Assembly (NCBI GenBank): GCA_028821515.1
Contig: JAPPGA010000004.1
Coordinates: 1 to 64,000 of the forward strand
Length of the DNA stretch: 64,000 nucleotides
Direction: 5' to 3'
Origin: Gammaproteobacteria bacterium
GTDB taxonomy: Bacteria > Pseudomonadota > Gammaproteobacteria > Pseudomonadales > Azotimanducaceae
Part shown: positions 31,608 through 40,386 of the stretch, piece after piece
How the letters are laid out: every line of letters begins with the position of its first letter
How positions within the stretch are numbered: the first letter of the stretch is position 1
Program-made: the position numbers and the translations under genes
Notes under the pieces: generated by a model
What the model saw: the letters and a program-made list of their open reading frames with translations, nothing else
Databases searched by the model: none
Told to the model about the DNA's origin: nothing

Positions 31608-31670
31608 ACGCGAGGACCGTTCCGAGTCACCCGGTCGCGCAGCGGCGCGCCGGACCGGGTAAGCCGCGCC

Positions 31671-32801
31671 GTGTCTCAACTCTTGGAAATCGTCCAGGCG
31701 TCGGGCCTGTACCAGATCTCGCTCGGGCAGTGCGTCATGATCGCCATTGGCCTGCTCCTGCTGTACCTCGCCATAGCGCGCCGGTTCGAACCGCTCCTGC
31801 TGGTGCCGATCGGTTTCGGCGGCATCCTGGCCAATATCCCGGGCGCGGAAATCGCCACGGGCGACGGCATCCTGAACCTGATCTACCTGGTGGGTGTCGA
31901 TACGGCCGTTTTCCCGCTGCTGGTCTTCATGGGGATCGGGGCACTCACGGATTTCGGACCGTTGCTCGCCAATCCAAGGACGCTGGTGCTGGGCGCGGCG
32001 GCGCAGTTCGGCATCTTCGGGACGTTGCTCGGCGCGGTGGGGCTGACTGAACTCGGCGTCATGGACTTTACCCTCAGGGAGGCGGCCGCCATCTCCATCA
32101 TCGGCGGTGCTGACGGGCCAACGGCGATCTACGTGGCGGAACAGCTTGCACCGCACCTGATGGGTGCGATCGCGGTTGCGGCGTACTCCTACATGGCGCT
32201 GGTGCCGCTGATCCAGCCACCCATCATGCGCCTCCTGACGACAGCGCAGGAGCGGCAGATCGAAATGACGCAACCGCGCGAGGTCTCGAGGCGCGAGCGC
32301 ATCCTCTTTCCGCTGGCGCTGCTGCTGGTCGTCGGATTGGTGCTGCCGACGGCGGCGCCGCTGCTCGGGATGTTCTGCTTCGGCAACCTCATGCGCGAAT
32401 GCGGAGTCGTCGACCGGCTTACCGACACGGCCCGCAACGCCCTGATCAACACCGTGACGATCTTTCTCGGCCTCGCCATCGGCTCCAGGCTCGGCGCGGA
32501 GCAGTTCCTGACCACGGGAACTCTCGGGGTGTTGCTGCTTGGCGTCGCTGCATTCGCCATCGGCACCGCGAGCGGCATTCTCATGGCGAAGGGAATGAAC
32601 CTCGTGTTCAAGCGGCCCGTCAATCCGCTGATCGGCGCTGCGGGCGTCTCCGCGGTACCGATGGCGGCGCGCGTCGTCAGCCGGGTCGGGCAGGATGCGA
32701 ATCCGGGCAACCTGTTGCTGATGCACGCAATGGGACCAAACGTCGCTGGCGTGATCGGCTCGACGGTCGCGGCGGGGGTGCTGATACTCCTCGCCGGATA
32801 G
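31671..32801 (+). CDS. oadB: Sodium-pumping oxaloacetate decarboxylase beta subunit
   Basis: 376 residues, about nine or more membrane helices. Family blocks include [40 protein letters not shown] (with the D used in ion coupling), [20 protein letters not shown], and [20 protein letters not shown]. It decarboxylates carboxybiotin on OadA and exports Na+. GTG 31671 follows a 63-bp gap that contains an imperfect hairpin (ACCCGG with CCGGGT, about 31627-31659). Confidence 0.95.
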   Translation: MSQLLEIVQASGLYQISLGQCVMIAIGLLLLYLAIARRFEPLLLVPIGFGGILANIPGAEIATGDGILNLIYLVGVDTAVFPLLVFMGIGALTDFGPLLANPRTLVLGAAAQFGIFGTLLGAVGLTELGVMDFTLREAAAISIIGGADGPTAIYVAEQLAPHLMGAIAVAAYSYMALVPLIQPPIMRLLTTAQERQIEMTQPREVSRRERILFPLALLLVVGLVLPTAAPLLGMFCFGNLMRECGVVDRLTDTARNALINTVTIFLGLAIGSRLGAEQFLTTGTLGVLLLGVAAFAIGTASGILMAKGMNLVFKRPVNPLIGAAGVSAVPMAARVVSRVGQDANPGNLLLMHAMGPNVAGVIGSTVAAGVLILLAG

Positions 32802-32908
32802 CGCCCTTTTCTGCCGCTAATGGGTTTCGCTTGAGGAGCCGGGATAGGGCGAGATTGACCTCAGGTGTGCAAATCCTGTGAGACCCTGCGCGTAAGCAAT
32901 TGAGAAAT

Positions 32909-32937
32909 TTGAGTTTTCGGTGCCGAAGGCGTAGAAT
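32909..32937 (+). promoter_or_regulatory. Promoter of the DUF5916 gene
   Basis: TTGAGT (32909-32914), 17 bp, TAGAAT (32932-32937), lying 23 bp before the ATG. Confidence 0.6.
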
Positions 32938-32960
32938 GCGCCGTTTTCCCGGGAGAGAAT

Positions 32961-35408
32961 ATGCGCGCGGCCATCCGATGGGCCCTGCTGGTGTCGGTCT
33001 ACGCGGCGGTCACCACATCGACGTGGGGTGATATGTCCCGCGGTGGTCTCGAGCCTGTTTCCCTGCCTCCCGATCCAACGACTCTGACCGCCGATCGCGC
33101 GCCGGCTATCGTCTCCGTTCGGTTGGAAGACGACGTTGAAATCGTCGTCGACGGCAAACTGGACGAGGACGTATGGGGCCAGCTTCCGGGCTACGGCGAT
33201 TTCAGGGTTGTATCGCCGGATACCATGGCGCCCACCCGGCTCGGCACGCAGGTAAAGTTCTTCTATACCGCGACGGGTTTCTACCTGTCGGCGAACATGG
33301 AACAGGCGCCGGAGACCCTGGTCGAGCGGATGAGCAGCCGCGACCAGTGGCATAGCCGGGATTCCTTCATCTTCTACCTGGATACCTCCGGGGAAGGGCG
33401 ATACGGCTTCTGGTTCAGCCTGAGCCTCGGCGGCAGCATGGGGGACGGCACGATTCTCCCCGAGCGCCACATGAGCACGAACTGGGACGGCGCGTGGCAT
33501 GGGGCTACATCCCGTACCGAAACCGGGTGGGTCGCGGAGTTCCACGTTCCCTGGTCCCTTGTCAGCATGCCGAAGGCGGCGGGCGACCGTGCGATGGGCC
33601 TGTTGGCCACGCGGCGGGTCGCACACCTGAACGAAATGTGGTCCTGGCCCGCGCTTCCGATGTCCAGGCCGAAGTTTCTCTCCGAGTTCCAGGAACTGGC
33701 ATTGAACGGCGTAGACCTGCGGCAGCAGTACAGCGTCTACCCCTACGTGTCTTCGGTACTGGACAATCTTGACGGGGAGGTCGTCACGGACGCCGGCGTC
33801 GACCTGTTCTGGCGCCCGTCCACCAACTTCCAGGTGACGGCGACCCTCAATCCGGACTTTGGCGACGTCGAAACGGACGATGTCATCGTCAATCTGACCG
33901 CTTTCGAGACGTTCTATCCAGAGAAGCGCCTGTTCTTCCAGGAAGGCCAGGAGGTCTTCCGCACCGGGACGCGGAGTTCGTACAGCTACGGGTCCTCGGC
34001 ACCGCGGACGTTGGTGCTGCATACGCGCCGGATCGGAGGGCGGCCCCTGCGGCCGGATGTGCCCGCCGGCGTGACGCTGTCGCCGGCAGAACACGGTCGC
34101 CCGACGGAACTCCTCGGTGCGGTCAAGGCGACGGGTCAGCGCGATCAACTGCGTTTTGGCCTGCTGTTCGCCGGGGAAGACGAAACCCGGTTCGAAGGTC
34201 TCTCGTCGACGGGGGAGCGCGAACAACTGCGGCAGGACGGGCGGCACTATGGCGTCGCCCGCCTGCTCTGGGAAGGCGGCGACTCGGATTCGCGCGCATT
34301 GGGATGGATGTCGACGGTTACCCGGCGTACCGGCGGCGATGCCGTGGTGCATGCCGTGGACGGCCACGCAATGACCACCAGCGGACGCTGGGAAGTCGAC
34401 GGGGAACTGATCACTTCCTCGGTGCCGGGCGCCGAGGCTGGCTACGGTGGGCTGCTTGACATCAAGTTCGCGCCGTTTCCGGGGCTGACCCACACGTTGT
34501 CCATGGACCACTACGACGGCAACCTGGACATCGACGATCTCGGATACCTCAGGCGCAACGACCTGACCCGCTATCAATACCAGGCGCGCCTGTCCCGCTC
34601 GGACCTCGCCTGGACGAGCCAGAGCCGCACCTGGTTCGCCCTGAGCCGGGGGTACAACCGTGCGGGTGAACGCGTGGTTGGCAGCGTGGAGGTTTCTCAG
34701 GACGTTCGCCTGACGGACCTCTCCCGGGCACGGGTGCGTGCCACCTGGTTCCCGGCGAGGTTCGAGGATCGCAACGGTTTCGGCAATGGTAGCTACCGCG
34801 TAGAGGAAGCCTGGGACCTGCGGCTCCGCTACGAATCGAACGATACGTTGCCGTTCAGCTACAAACTCGAAGCGGAGTGGGGCCAGGAGGACCTCGGCGG
34901 TCCCCGCCGGACCTGGGGTGGCGGCATCACGTGGCGGCCAGCGGAGAGGATGGCCATGGAGTTCGGCGTCGACTACGTCGAGCGTGACGGCTGGGTCCTG
35001 CACCGTGAAGCGAAGCGATTCGCGCTGTTCGGCGCCGACGAATGGGCGCCGAAGTTCAGCCTGGACTATTTCATCACCGGCAAGCAGCAGTTCCGGATGG
35101 CGCTGCAATGGGCCGCCGTCCGTGCGGGTGATGCAAGGTTCTACGACCTGGCGCCGTCACGGGTGCTTGTTCCCGCGAGCGTGGACGGCGATCCGGGCAG
35201 TGCCGACTTCTCCGTCTCCGAACTGAGTTTTCAGATCCGCTATCGTTGGGAGATCGCCCCCATGTCGGACCTTTTCTTCGTCTATACGAAACATGCCGAC
35301 CTGCCGAACGGTGCGGGCGAAGACCTGAATTCGATGTTGACGGAGGCATTCGAGAATCCCGTCGCCGAACAGCTTGCACTGAAGCTCAGATATCGCTTGG
35401 GCTCGTGA
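32961..35408 (+). CDS. DUF5916 outer-membrane protein with an N-terminal CBM9-like domain
   Basis: 815 residues with a signal peptide (AIRWALLVSVYAAVTTSTWG). Residues 45-230 form a CBM9-like sandwich (VEIVVDGKLDEDVWGQLPGY; DSFIFYLDTSGEGRYGFWFS). The rest is a DUF5916 barrel, recognised by ATLNPDFGDVETDDVIVNLT followed by AFETFYPEKRLFFQEGQEVF, and ends in a beta-strand (LALKLRYRLGS). Some members sit beside TonB or peptidase systems; carbohydrate binding is suggested by the CBM9-like domain, but the ligand is unknown. A long frame on the other strand is spurious. Confidence 0.8.
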   Translation: MRAAIRWALLVSVYAAVTTSTWGDMSRGGLEPVSLPPDPTTLTADRAPAIVSVRLEDDVEIVVDGKLDEDVWGQLPGYGDFRVVSPDTMAPTRLGTQVKFFYTATGFYLSANMEQAPETLVERMSSRDQWHSRDSFIFYLDTSGEGRYGFWFSLSLGGSMGDGTILPERHMSTNWDGAWHGATSRTETGWVAEFHVPWSLVSMPKAAGDRAMGLLATRRVAHLNEMWSWPALPMSRPKFLSEFQELALNGVDLRQQYSVYPYVSSVLDNLDGEVVTDAGVDLFWRPSTNFQVTATLNPDFGDVETDDVIVNLTAFETFYPEKRLFFQEGQEVFRTGTRSSYSYGSSAPRTLVLHTRRIGGRPLRPDVPAGVTLSPAEHGRPTELLGAVKATGQRDQLRFGLLFAGEDETRFEGLSSTGEREQLRQDGRHYGVARLLWEGGDSDSRALGWMSTVTRRTGGDAVVHAVDGHAMTTSGRWEVDGELITSSVPGAEAGYGGLLDIKFAPFPGLTHTLSMDHYDGNLDIDDLGYLRRNDLTRYQYQARLSRSDLAWTSQSRTWFALSRGYNRAGERVVGSVEVSQDVRLTDLSRARVRATWFPARFEDRNGFGNGSYRVEEAWDLRLRYESNDTLPFSYKLEAEWGQEDLGGPRRTWGGGITWRPAERMAMEFGVDYVERDGWVLHREAKRFALFGADEWAPKFSLDYFITGKQQFRMALQWAAVRAGDARFYDLAPSRVLVPASVDGDPGSADFSVSELSFQIRYRWEIAPMSDLFFVYTKHADLPNGAGEDLNSMLTEAFENPVAEQLALKLRYRLGS

Positions 35409-35872
35409 TCCTCGAGCCCGGTCATTGGGTTGGAAGGGGTTCATACCGTCCCGTAGGGGAAACGCTCGGATGCGGTGTCGAAGTCGATTTCGAAATCACC
35501 GAAGAGGAAGCCGGGAAGTTGATTGCGGCGCGGGTGGAGTCCCAGGACGGCGCCGAACTGGGCCTTACGATCTGGGTCGTCGCCGACGAAGTCGGGACCT
35601 ACTCGGTGTCCGTGCGCGGTGGCGGAGTGGATGTCGACGGAACCGCCAAGCTCGAAGCGGAACCACATCTCGGACTGCTTTGGTCTGAAGACGGCGGGAC
35701 GCACATCACTTTCACGCTGTTCGAGGCGCGGGATGCGATCGGACTGCGAGGCTTCAGCCGGGCGGGAAAGGCGGTCCTGACCTGGGAGATCGCCATCTAT
35801 CCCCGTCGAAATGTTGTTTCCGGCGACAACATCGTCGCCTTCGACGCGCGCCGGCCGAAACCGCGGGGTTAA
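35405..35872 (+). CDS. Hypothetical protein coupled to the DUF5916 gene
   Basis: 155 residues starting at GTG 35405, which overlaps the TGA of the preceding gene (GTGA). The sequence is beta-rich with no signal peptide: GHWVGRGSYRPVGETLGCGV, ESQDGAELGLTIWVVADEVG, KLEAEPHLGLLWSEDGGTHI. I recall similar proteins as conserved hypotheticals but cannot name a family. Coupling suggests joint expression with the outer-membrane protein, although no export signal is visible. Confidence 0.6.
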   Translation: MILEPGHWVGRGSYRPVGETLGCGVEVDFEITEEEAGKLIAARVESQDGAELGLTIWVVADEVGTYSVSVRGGGVDVDGTAKLEAEPHLGLLWSEDGGTHITFTLFEARDAIGLRGFSRAGKAVLTWEIAIYPRRNVVSGDNIVAFDARRPKPRG

Positions 35873-35990
35873 CGCCATGAAACCCGCCGGGCCTTCGGGC
35901 ACGTCGTGTTTCGCCCCCGCCCAAGCCCGGCAGTGGTTACGGGACCAGCCTGCCAGTATGATCGCGTTCGCCGGTTGGGCGGATACGGAT

Positions 35991-36065
35991 GGCCCCGTAG
36001 TTCAATGGACAGAACGACCGCCTCCTAAGCGGTAGATGCAGGTTCGATTCCTGCCGGGGCTGCCA
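35991..36065 (+). tRNA. tRNA-Arg (anticodon CCT)
   Basis: A 75-nt cloverleaf with encoded CCA. The acceptor GGCCCCG pairs with CGGGGCT (one G-U); the anticodon stem ACCGC/GCGGT encloses CTCCTAA, anticodon CCT (AGG codons). The T arm is GCAGG-TTCGATT-CCTGC. TATGAT at 35957-35962 is a plausible -10. The triplicated 87-bp repeat begins 38 bp downstream. Confidence 0.95.
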
Positions 36066-36095
36066 GCCGCGGGCGTGGCATGGTGGCGGTGGCGA

Positions 36096-37055
36096 ATGGA
36101 ACGCGATGAGAGCCTTCAGCCGGGGAATGATCCTCGACCGTCGACGCGTGAGGAAGTGCCGGAATCTCTCCCGGCGCCGGAGGCGTATTTCGATGAGAGC
36201 CTTCAGCCGGGGAATGATCCCCGACCGTCGACGCGTGAGGAAGTGCCGGAATCTCTCCCGGCGCCGGAAGCGTACTTCGATGAGAGCCTTCAGCCGGGGA
36301 ATGATCCCCGACCGTCGACGCGTGAGGAAGTGCCGGAATCTCTCCCGGCGCCGGAAGCGTACTTCCACAACAGCCCGTCGGTAAGTGTCGTCATTCCGAC
36401 ATTGAACGATGCGGAACCCCTGGCGGAAGTCCTCGGTGACATCGCCGGGGCGGACGGATTCGAAGTCGTCGTCGTAGACGGCGGCAGCCAGGACGATACC
36501 GAGGCGGTCTGCGAGCGCCATGGCGCAGGATTCGTACGTTGCCAACCGCACCGCGCGCGGCAGATGCAGCGCGGTGCCGAGCTTGCCCGCGGCAGGCTGA
36601 TCTGGTTCCTGCATGCCGACTCCCGCGTGGAGCCGGCGCTGTTGGACGCCCTGCGCCAAGCCGCTGGATCCATGGCCTGGGGACGGTTCGATGTCCGCCT
36701 GTCCAACCTTTCACCGGTGTTCGAGGTAATTGCCTGGTCAATGAACCAGCGGTCTTTCCTGACGGGAGTCTGCACCGGCGACCAGGGCATCTTTGTCTCC
36801 CGCCGGTTGCTGGAAGCCGTCGGCGGCATGCCCGACCAGCCATTGATGGAGGATGTCGAACTCTCGAAGCGGCTGCGGCGTCTGAAGAGACCGACACGCA
36901 TGCGGGAGCGGCTGGTGGCGTCGTCGCGCCGCTGGGAGCGCGAGGGCGTGGTGCGGACCACGCTACTCATGTGGAGCATCCGATTACGCTATTTTTTGGG
37001 CGCATCGCCGGAGGATCTGCACGCCAGCTATTACCCGGACCGGCCTCTTGAGTAG
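36096..37055 (+). CDS. Selenodomain-associated glycosyltransferase 2 (TIGR04283) with a repeat-derived N-terminus
   Basis: The enzyme core begins near nucleotide 36380 with SVSVVIPTLNDAEPLAEVLG, continues VVVVDGGSQDDTEAV, PHRARQMQRGAELARGRLIW followed by FLHADSRVEP, and ends with LRYFLGASPEDLHASYYPDR, matching TIGR04283 family 2 glycosyltransferases (GT-A fold). Upstream of the core the same frame passes through three exact-length 29-residue repeats (SLQPGNDPRPSTREEVPESL then PAPEAYF) encoded by the 87-bp DNA repeat. With ATG 36096 all three are translated. GTG 36330, in the last repeat and preceded by GAGGAA, would give a normal-length enzyme. The stop overlaps the next start. Confidence 0.8.
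   Translation: MERDESLQPGNDPRPSTREEVPESLPAPEAYFDESLQPGNDPRPSTREEVPESLPAPEAYFDESLQPGNDPRPSTREEVPESLPAPEAYFHNSPSVSVVIPTLNDAEPLAEVLGDIAGADGFEVVVVDGGSQDDTEAVCERHGAGFVRCQPHRARQMQRGAELARGRLIWFLHADSRVEPALLDALRQAAGSMAWGRFDVRLSNLSPVFEVIAWSMNQRSFLTGVCTGDQGIFVSRRLLEAVGGMPDQPLMEDVELSKRLRRLKRPTRMRERLVASSRRWEREGVVRTTLLMWSIRLRYFLGASPEDLHASYYPDRPLE
36104..36364 (+). repeat. Three tandem 87-bp copies of the dispersed palindromic repeat
   Basis: Copies at 36104-36190, 36191-36277 and 36278-36364 differ at only a few positions. Each holds AGCCTTCAGCCGGGGAATG, GACGCGTGAGGAAGTGCCGG and CTCCCGGCGCCGGA, matching the element at 58419 and, in complement, at 41602. The length of 87 keeps the reading frame. Confidence 0.9.
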
Positions 37056-37662
37056 CGGCGGCAACCGCGTCGCAGTGTTCGTGCGGGCACCGGAGCCTGG
37101 CAAGGTCAAAACCCGGCTCGCCGAGGCGGTGGGAGAGGTGGCGGCACTGCAAGCGTACGTGGAACTGGTCAAGGGCACCCTGGACGCATTGGAAGAGGGT
37201 GCCTTCGATTGCGAACTGTGGTTCGACGGCGCGCGCAACGACCACTTGAAGCGATGGCAGACAGACTACGGGCTGCCTGCGTTCAGGCAACCGGAAAGGG
37301 ATCTGGGCGGGCGCATGCTCGCCGCCTTCGAAGCGGGCGCGAAGGTCGTGGTGGGTTCCGATATCCCGGTGCTTGATGCGGCTTACGTGGAAAAGGCGCT
37401 CTCGGCGCTCGCGCAGGCGGACGCGGTGCTCGGGCCCGTGGAAGACGGCGGGTATTGCCTCGTGGGCATGAATGCGCCCCATCCGGAACTGTTTCGATCA
37501 ATTCCGTGGAGCACCGACCTGGTGGTCGAACAGACCCTCCGCCGGGGCGTCACCGCCGGCCTCGAAATCGCGTTGCTCGATACGCTGTGGGACGTGGACG
37601 ACTACAGCGACTACGTTCGCTGGCGAAAGACACTGCCTCAAGCGGGCAAGACGCTCAGGTAG
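37048..37662 (+). CDS. Selenodomain-associated transferase 1 (TIGR04282 / DUF2064)
   Basis: 204 residues. RVAVFVRAPEPGKVKTRLAE is the family N-terminus. KVVVGSDIPVLDAAYVEKAL with DAVLGPVEDGGYCLVGMN are the other blocks (G-S-D, DGGY). The family has a nucleotidyltransferase-like fold and is paired with TIGR04283, as here; arsenosugar biosynthesis is one named context. TTG 37048 overlaps the upstream stop; GTG 37075 is another possible start. The radical-SAM or selenium genes that usually accompany the pair are not in this window. Confidence 0.8.
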   Translation: MSSGGNRVAVFVRAPEPGKVKTRLAEAVGEVAALQAYVELVKGTLDALEEGAFDCELWFDGARNDHLKRWQTDYGLPAFRQPERDLGGRMLAAFEAGAKVVVGSDIPVLDAAYVEKALSALAQADAVLGPVEDGGYCLVGMNAPHPELFRSIPWSTDLVVEQTLRRGVTAGLEIALLDTLWDVDDYSDYVRWRKTLPQAGKTLR

Positions 37663-38083
37663 ACAGGGAAATGCGTGCTGACTGGGGGATGCTTGCGAGG
37701 GAGCGTTCCAGGGCCTCGGACAGCACCGGCGCCGGGGGCGACCACGCGTAGGCCTGGCGCAGGTAACGCGAGAGCAGCCGCGGCCGCAGGTCGATCACGG
37801 AAGACGCACCCGCATTGAGCGGCGCCAGGGTGGCGTCCCTGGACACGAGGTAACCGCTCGCGTCCACGTCGACAAGGAATGGTTCGATGCTCCGGCAGAG
37901 ACTGTCTGTCGAGTTCGTGCCGTCAGGCGATGCCAATAACGTTACCGCCAGGATGCGAATACGACGCGCCGGCAACTCCGCCTGCAGGGGTATTGCCCCG
38001 CCGCAGAATTTCTGCCAATCCTCCTCGTCGACCGCCATGAGTGGAGGCACGTACTGAAAGACACGTAGGACGGTGTCGGCCAT
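37655..38083 (-). CDS. Hypothetical protein, 142 aa
   Basis: Convergent with the transferase gene (3' ends overlap by 8 bp). The sequence starts MADTVLRVFQYVPPLMAVDE and has a helical C-terminus (RPRLLSRYLRQAYAWSPPAP). ARRIRILAVTLLASPDGTNS then TDSLCRSIEPFLVDVDASGY suggest an alpha/beta fold. No signal peptide, and no known family recognised. The complement of 38085-38105 is AT-rich (ATATATCC) and could hold a promoter. Confidence 0.55.
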   Translation of the reverse strand: MADTVLRVFQYVPPLMAVDEEDWQKFCGGAIPLQAELPARRIRILAVTLLASPDGTNSTDSLCRSIEPFLVDVDASGYLVSRDATLAPLNAGASSVIDLRPRLLSRYLRQAYAWSPPAPVLSEALERSLASIPQSARISLST

Positions 38084-38141
38084 GGGCCTAGGATATATGT
38101 ACGCATGTCCAGTATCAAGGAGTGCGCATCGCGTGTTGCGG

Positions 38142-38957
38142 CTATTGAGAAACGCGTTGAATCCACAGCCTCAGTAACGGTCGGTCGCCGCGTTCCAGAT
38201 CGACCCCGCCCTTGTCCAGAATCTCGCGGTCGAGCGTGACCTCCCAGGTGGCGCAGATATCGTCGTCGAACGCATCCTTTTCCATGAGGTGCAGGCGGAC
38301 GGAGTCGTTTGGGTATACGCGAAGCGAACCTGGAGTGCTCATCGAAATCAGGGATCTCAACTTCTTCTGGTCGGTATTCAGGACGTTCCTCCGTTCCACA
38401 AGCGGCTCACGCTGCTTCCTTTGGTCCTGCAGGAAACGCGCCTCCTCTTCTGTCAGCGGCACACTGTTCTCCAGCCGCTTTAAGGCCTTGTCTGCTTCCC
38501 GCTTCTCTTCCCGTAACGCCCGGCCTTGCTCAGGAGCCAGGTCCCCTGGCTTCATCTCCTTGATCTGTCGTTCGAGATCCCCGCTTCTCTCTCGCAGCGC
38601 TTCCAACTCGCGCAGCTCGCCATCTGTCAGCGGCACAGTATTGTGTTCACGCGGCAGCAGGGGTTCCATGCGCTCGTCGAATGCATCGATCCTGGGCACG
38701 AGCCTATCCAGTTCCTTGTCGATCCTGTCGAGTGACTCCTCCACTTGTGGATCGCGCCGCGTTGCGGAGCCGTAGTATTCCGGTCCGCTGAACTCGTCCC
38801 CGCACGAAGGGAGACCGCCGAGAATCTGCAGCGTCATCCGGTATGCATGGTCGGTTTTCCCTGCGGCGAGTTCGGACGCGGTCGCGGACGAACCAGCGCC
38901 CGCGATTGCAAGGACCACGGCCGCGACCCATCCCGCCCAATGCGCTCGCTTCGTCAT
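38142..38957 (-). CDS. Periplasmic coiled-coil protein
   Basis: 271 residues with a signal peptide (WAGWVAAVVLAIAGAGSSAT). Residues 70-200 are long charged helices of coiled-coil type (EESLDRIDKELDRLVPRIDA; ELRELEALRERSGDLERQIK; GRALREEKREADKALKRLEN). The C-terminal part is beta-rich (YPNDSVRLHLMEKDAFDDDI, then CATWEVTLDREILDKGGVDL). No family is recognised. It lies just downstream of the suf operon in the same direction, but separated by 46 bp. Confidence 0.6.
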   Translation of the reverse strand: MTKRAHWAGWVAAVVLAIAGAGSSATASELAAGKTDHAYRMTLQILGGLPSCGDEFSGPEYYGSATRRDPQVEESLDRIDKELDRLVPRIDAFDERMEPLLPREHNTVPLTDGELRELEALRERSGDLERQIKEMKPGDLAPEQGRALREEKREADKALKRLENSVPLTEEEARFLQDQRKQREPLVERRNVLNTDQKKLRSLISMSTPGSLRVYPNDSVRLHLMEKDAFDDDICATWEVTLDREILDKGGVDLERGDRPLLRLWIQRVSQ

Positions 38958-39002
38958 GCCTCACTCCCACCGACTGCGACGTTGGACACTGCTAACCCAG
39001 GT

Positions 39003-39437
39003 TCACCTGCGCGGCAATGTCGCGTGTGCTGCCGCGTCTTCCGCCACCGACCTGATGCGCGCGACCATGGACCTCAGGCCGTTGCCCCGGGTGGGGCTCA
39101 GGTGCCGCATGAGGTCGAGTTCACCGAACAGGCCTTCAATGTCGAAGTCCAGTATCTCCCGTGGTTCGTTGCCGTCGTACGCGGCGAGGACAATGGCGAT
39201 CAGGCCGCGCACGATGTGCGCGTCGCTGTCGATCTCGAGGTGCAGGCATCCCTCTTCGGGATCGAAGTGCGGCACCAGCCACACCAGGCTCTGGCAACCG
39301 CGAACCAGGCGATCGTCGGTCTTGAGCTCCGGATCGAGTTGCGGCACCGACCTGCCGAGATCGAGGATGAACCGGTACCTGTCCTCCCAGTCGTCAAGGA
39401 ACTGGAAGGTGTCGCGTACTTCGTCGAGATCGGCCAT
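39003..39437 (-). CDS. sufE: SufE sulfur acceptor
   Basis: 144 residues. The active cysteine is Cys48 in VRGCQSLVWLVP, which receives persulfide sulfur from SufS and passes it to SufB. WEDRYRFILDLGRSVPQLDP and LMRHLSPTRGNGLRSMVARI are family blocks. Last gene of the suf operon, 13 bp after sufT. Confidence 0.95.
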   Translation of the reverse strand: MADLDEVRDTFQFLDDWEDRYRFILDLGRSVPQLDPELKTDDRLVRGCQSLVWLVPHFDPEEGCLHLEIDSDAHIVRGLIAIVLAAYDGNEPREILDFDIEGLFGELDLMRHLSPTRGNGLRSMVARIRSVAEDAAAHATLPRR

Positions 39438-39449
39438 CGATCGGGGAGA

Positions 39450-40010
39450 TCAGAATATTCCCAGCGCGAGTTGCGCTTCCTCGGTCATCATGTCCCGCGA
39501 CCAGGGGGGATCGAAGACCAGTCGCACGACGACATCGGAAACGAACGGGACCTGCGCCACCCGGCGTTCGACATCCTGCACGAGCACTGGACCCATGCCG
39601 CAGCCCGGCGCGGTCAATGTCAGGTCGATGTGCACGGCATGTTCCCGGCCTTGAGCCCCGGAGTCCGGGCCATCCCCGGCAAGAATCTCGCAGCGGTATA
39701 TCAACCCCAGTTCGACGATGTTGACCGGAATCTCCGGGTCGTAGACGGAAGCAAGCGCCTCTTCAACCTGCGCCATGCTCGGCTTGCCGTCGGCGGGCGG
39801 TTGGAACTCGAGCGTGACCGGATCGAGGCCCAGCGCATCGCCATCCTCCCCCTCTACGCGCGCCATGTTGCCTTCGAAGACCACCGTGTAGGCGCCGCCG
39901 AGCGTCTGGGTCAGCGTGACGAAGGTGCCTTCGGGGATCGTGGTCGGCGTGCCGGTAGGCACGAGGCGCGCCTCGACCTCGCGGGATACGGGAACGATTC
40001 GACTTTGCAT
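39450..40010 (-). CDS. sufT: SufT-type Fe-S maturation factor (DUF59/MIP18)
   Basis: 186 residues. The C-terminal DUF59 domain has YDPEIPVNIVELGLIY, LTAPGCGMG with the conserved Cys, and VFDPPWSRDMM. The N-terminal 80 residues (GTFVTLTQTLGGAYTVVFEG) are the extra domain of long SufT proteins. It helps mature iron-sulfur proteins under high demand. Located 7 bp after the A-type carrier gene. Confidence 0.95.
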   Translation of the reverse strand: MQSRIVPVSREVEARLVPTGTPTTIPEGTFVTLTQTLGGAYTVVFEGNMARVEGEDGDALGLDPVTLEFQPPADGKPSMAQVEEALASVYDPEIPVNIVELGLIYRCEILAGDGPDSGAQGREHAVHIDLTLTAPGCGMGPVLVQDVERRVAQVPFVSDVVVRLVFDPPWSRDMMTEEAQLALGIF

Positions 40011-40017
40011 GCGGGGC

Positions 40018-40386
40018 CTAAGGCGAGGATGCGATCGAGAAGCTCTCGCCGCACCCGCACTTGGCGTCGGCGTTCGGATTGTTGAACTTGAGCACCGAGT
40101 TCAGGCCTTCGGTCTCGTAGTCGATCTCCGTGCCGCGCACGAGGGGCCAGTCCTGGTCCTGTACGAATACGCTCACGTCCTCGGCGAAACGAAACGATCG
40201 GCCGTCGGCCAGGTCGCCTCGCGCGTAGTCGAGTTCGTACATGTATCCGTTGCAGCCGCTCTCCTTGACGCCGAGGATCAGCACGGTGGCGTCCTGTCCC
40301 AATAGTTGGCGTTTCACGTGCGCGAGCGCCCTGGGGGTGATCGTGATGCTCGCGGGATCGTAGTCTTGCGTTGCGGTGTCCGTCAT
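40018..40386 (-). CDS. sufA: A-type iron-sulfur carrier (SufA/IscA-like)
   Basis: 122 residues. The three ligands are present: Cys in VKESGCNGYMYELDY and the C-terminal CGCGESFSI. SITITPRALAHVKRQLLG is the family start. Carries nascent clusters from SufBCD to target proteins. ATG 40386 overlaps the sufS stop (ATGA). It could be named IscA-like instead. Confidence 0.9.
   Translation of the reverse strand: MTDTATQDYDPASITITPRALAHVKRQLLGQDATVLILGVKESGCNGYMYELDYARGDLADGRSFRFAEDVSVFVQDQDWPLVRGTEIDYETEGLNSVLKFNNPNADAKCGCGESFSIASSP

Noticed and set aside
29397-32726. A 1109-codon open frame on the minus strand opposite oadGAB
   Set aside because: Product is low-complexity Arg/His/Gln-rich with no motif; the plus strand has clear OadA and OadB motifs. 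GC-rich DNA gives long spurious antisense frames.
32817-35108. A 763-codon minus-strand frame opposite the DUF5916 gene
   Set aside because: No signal peptide, domain or ribosome-binding site; the plus-strand gene has promoter, signal peptide and family motifs.
36104-36364. CRISPR-like array of three repeats
   Set aside because: The copies are directly adjacent with no unique spacers, and they encode a frame-preserving peptide.
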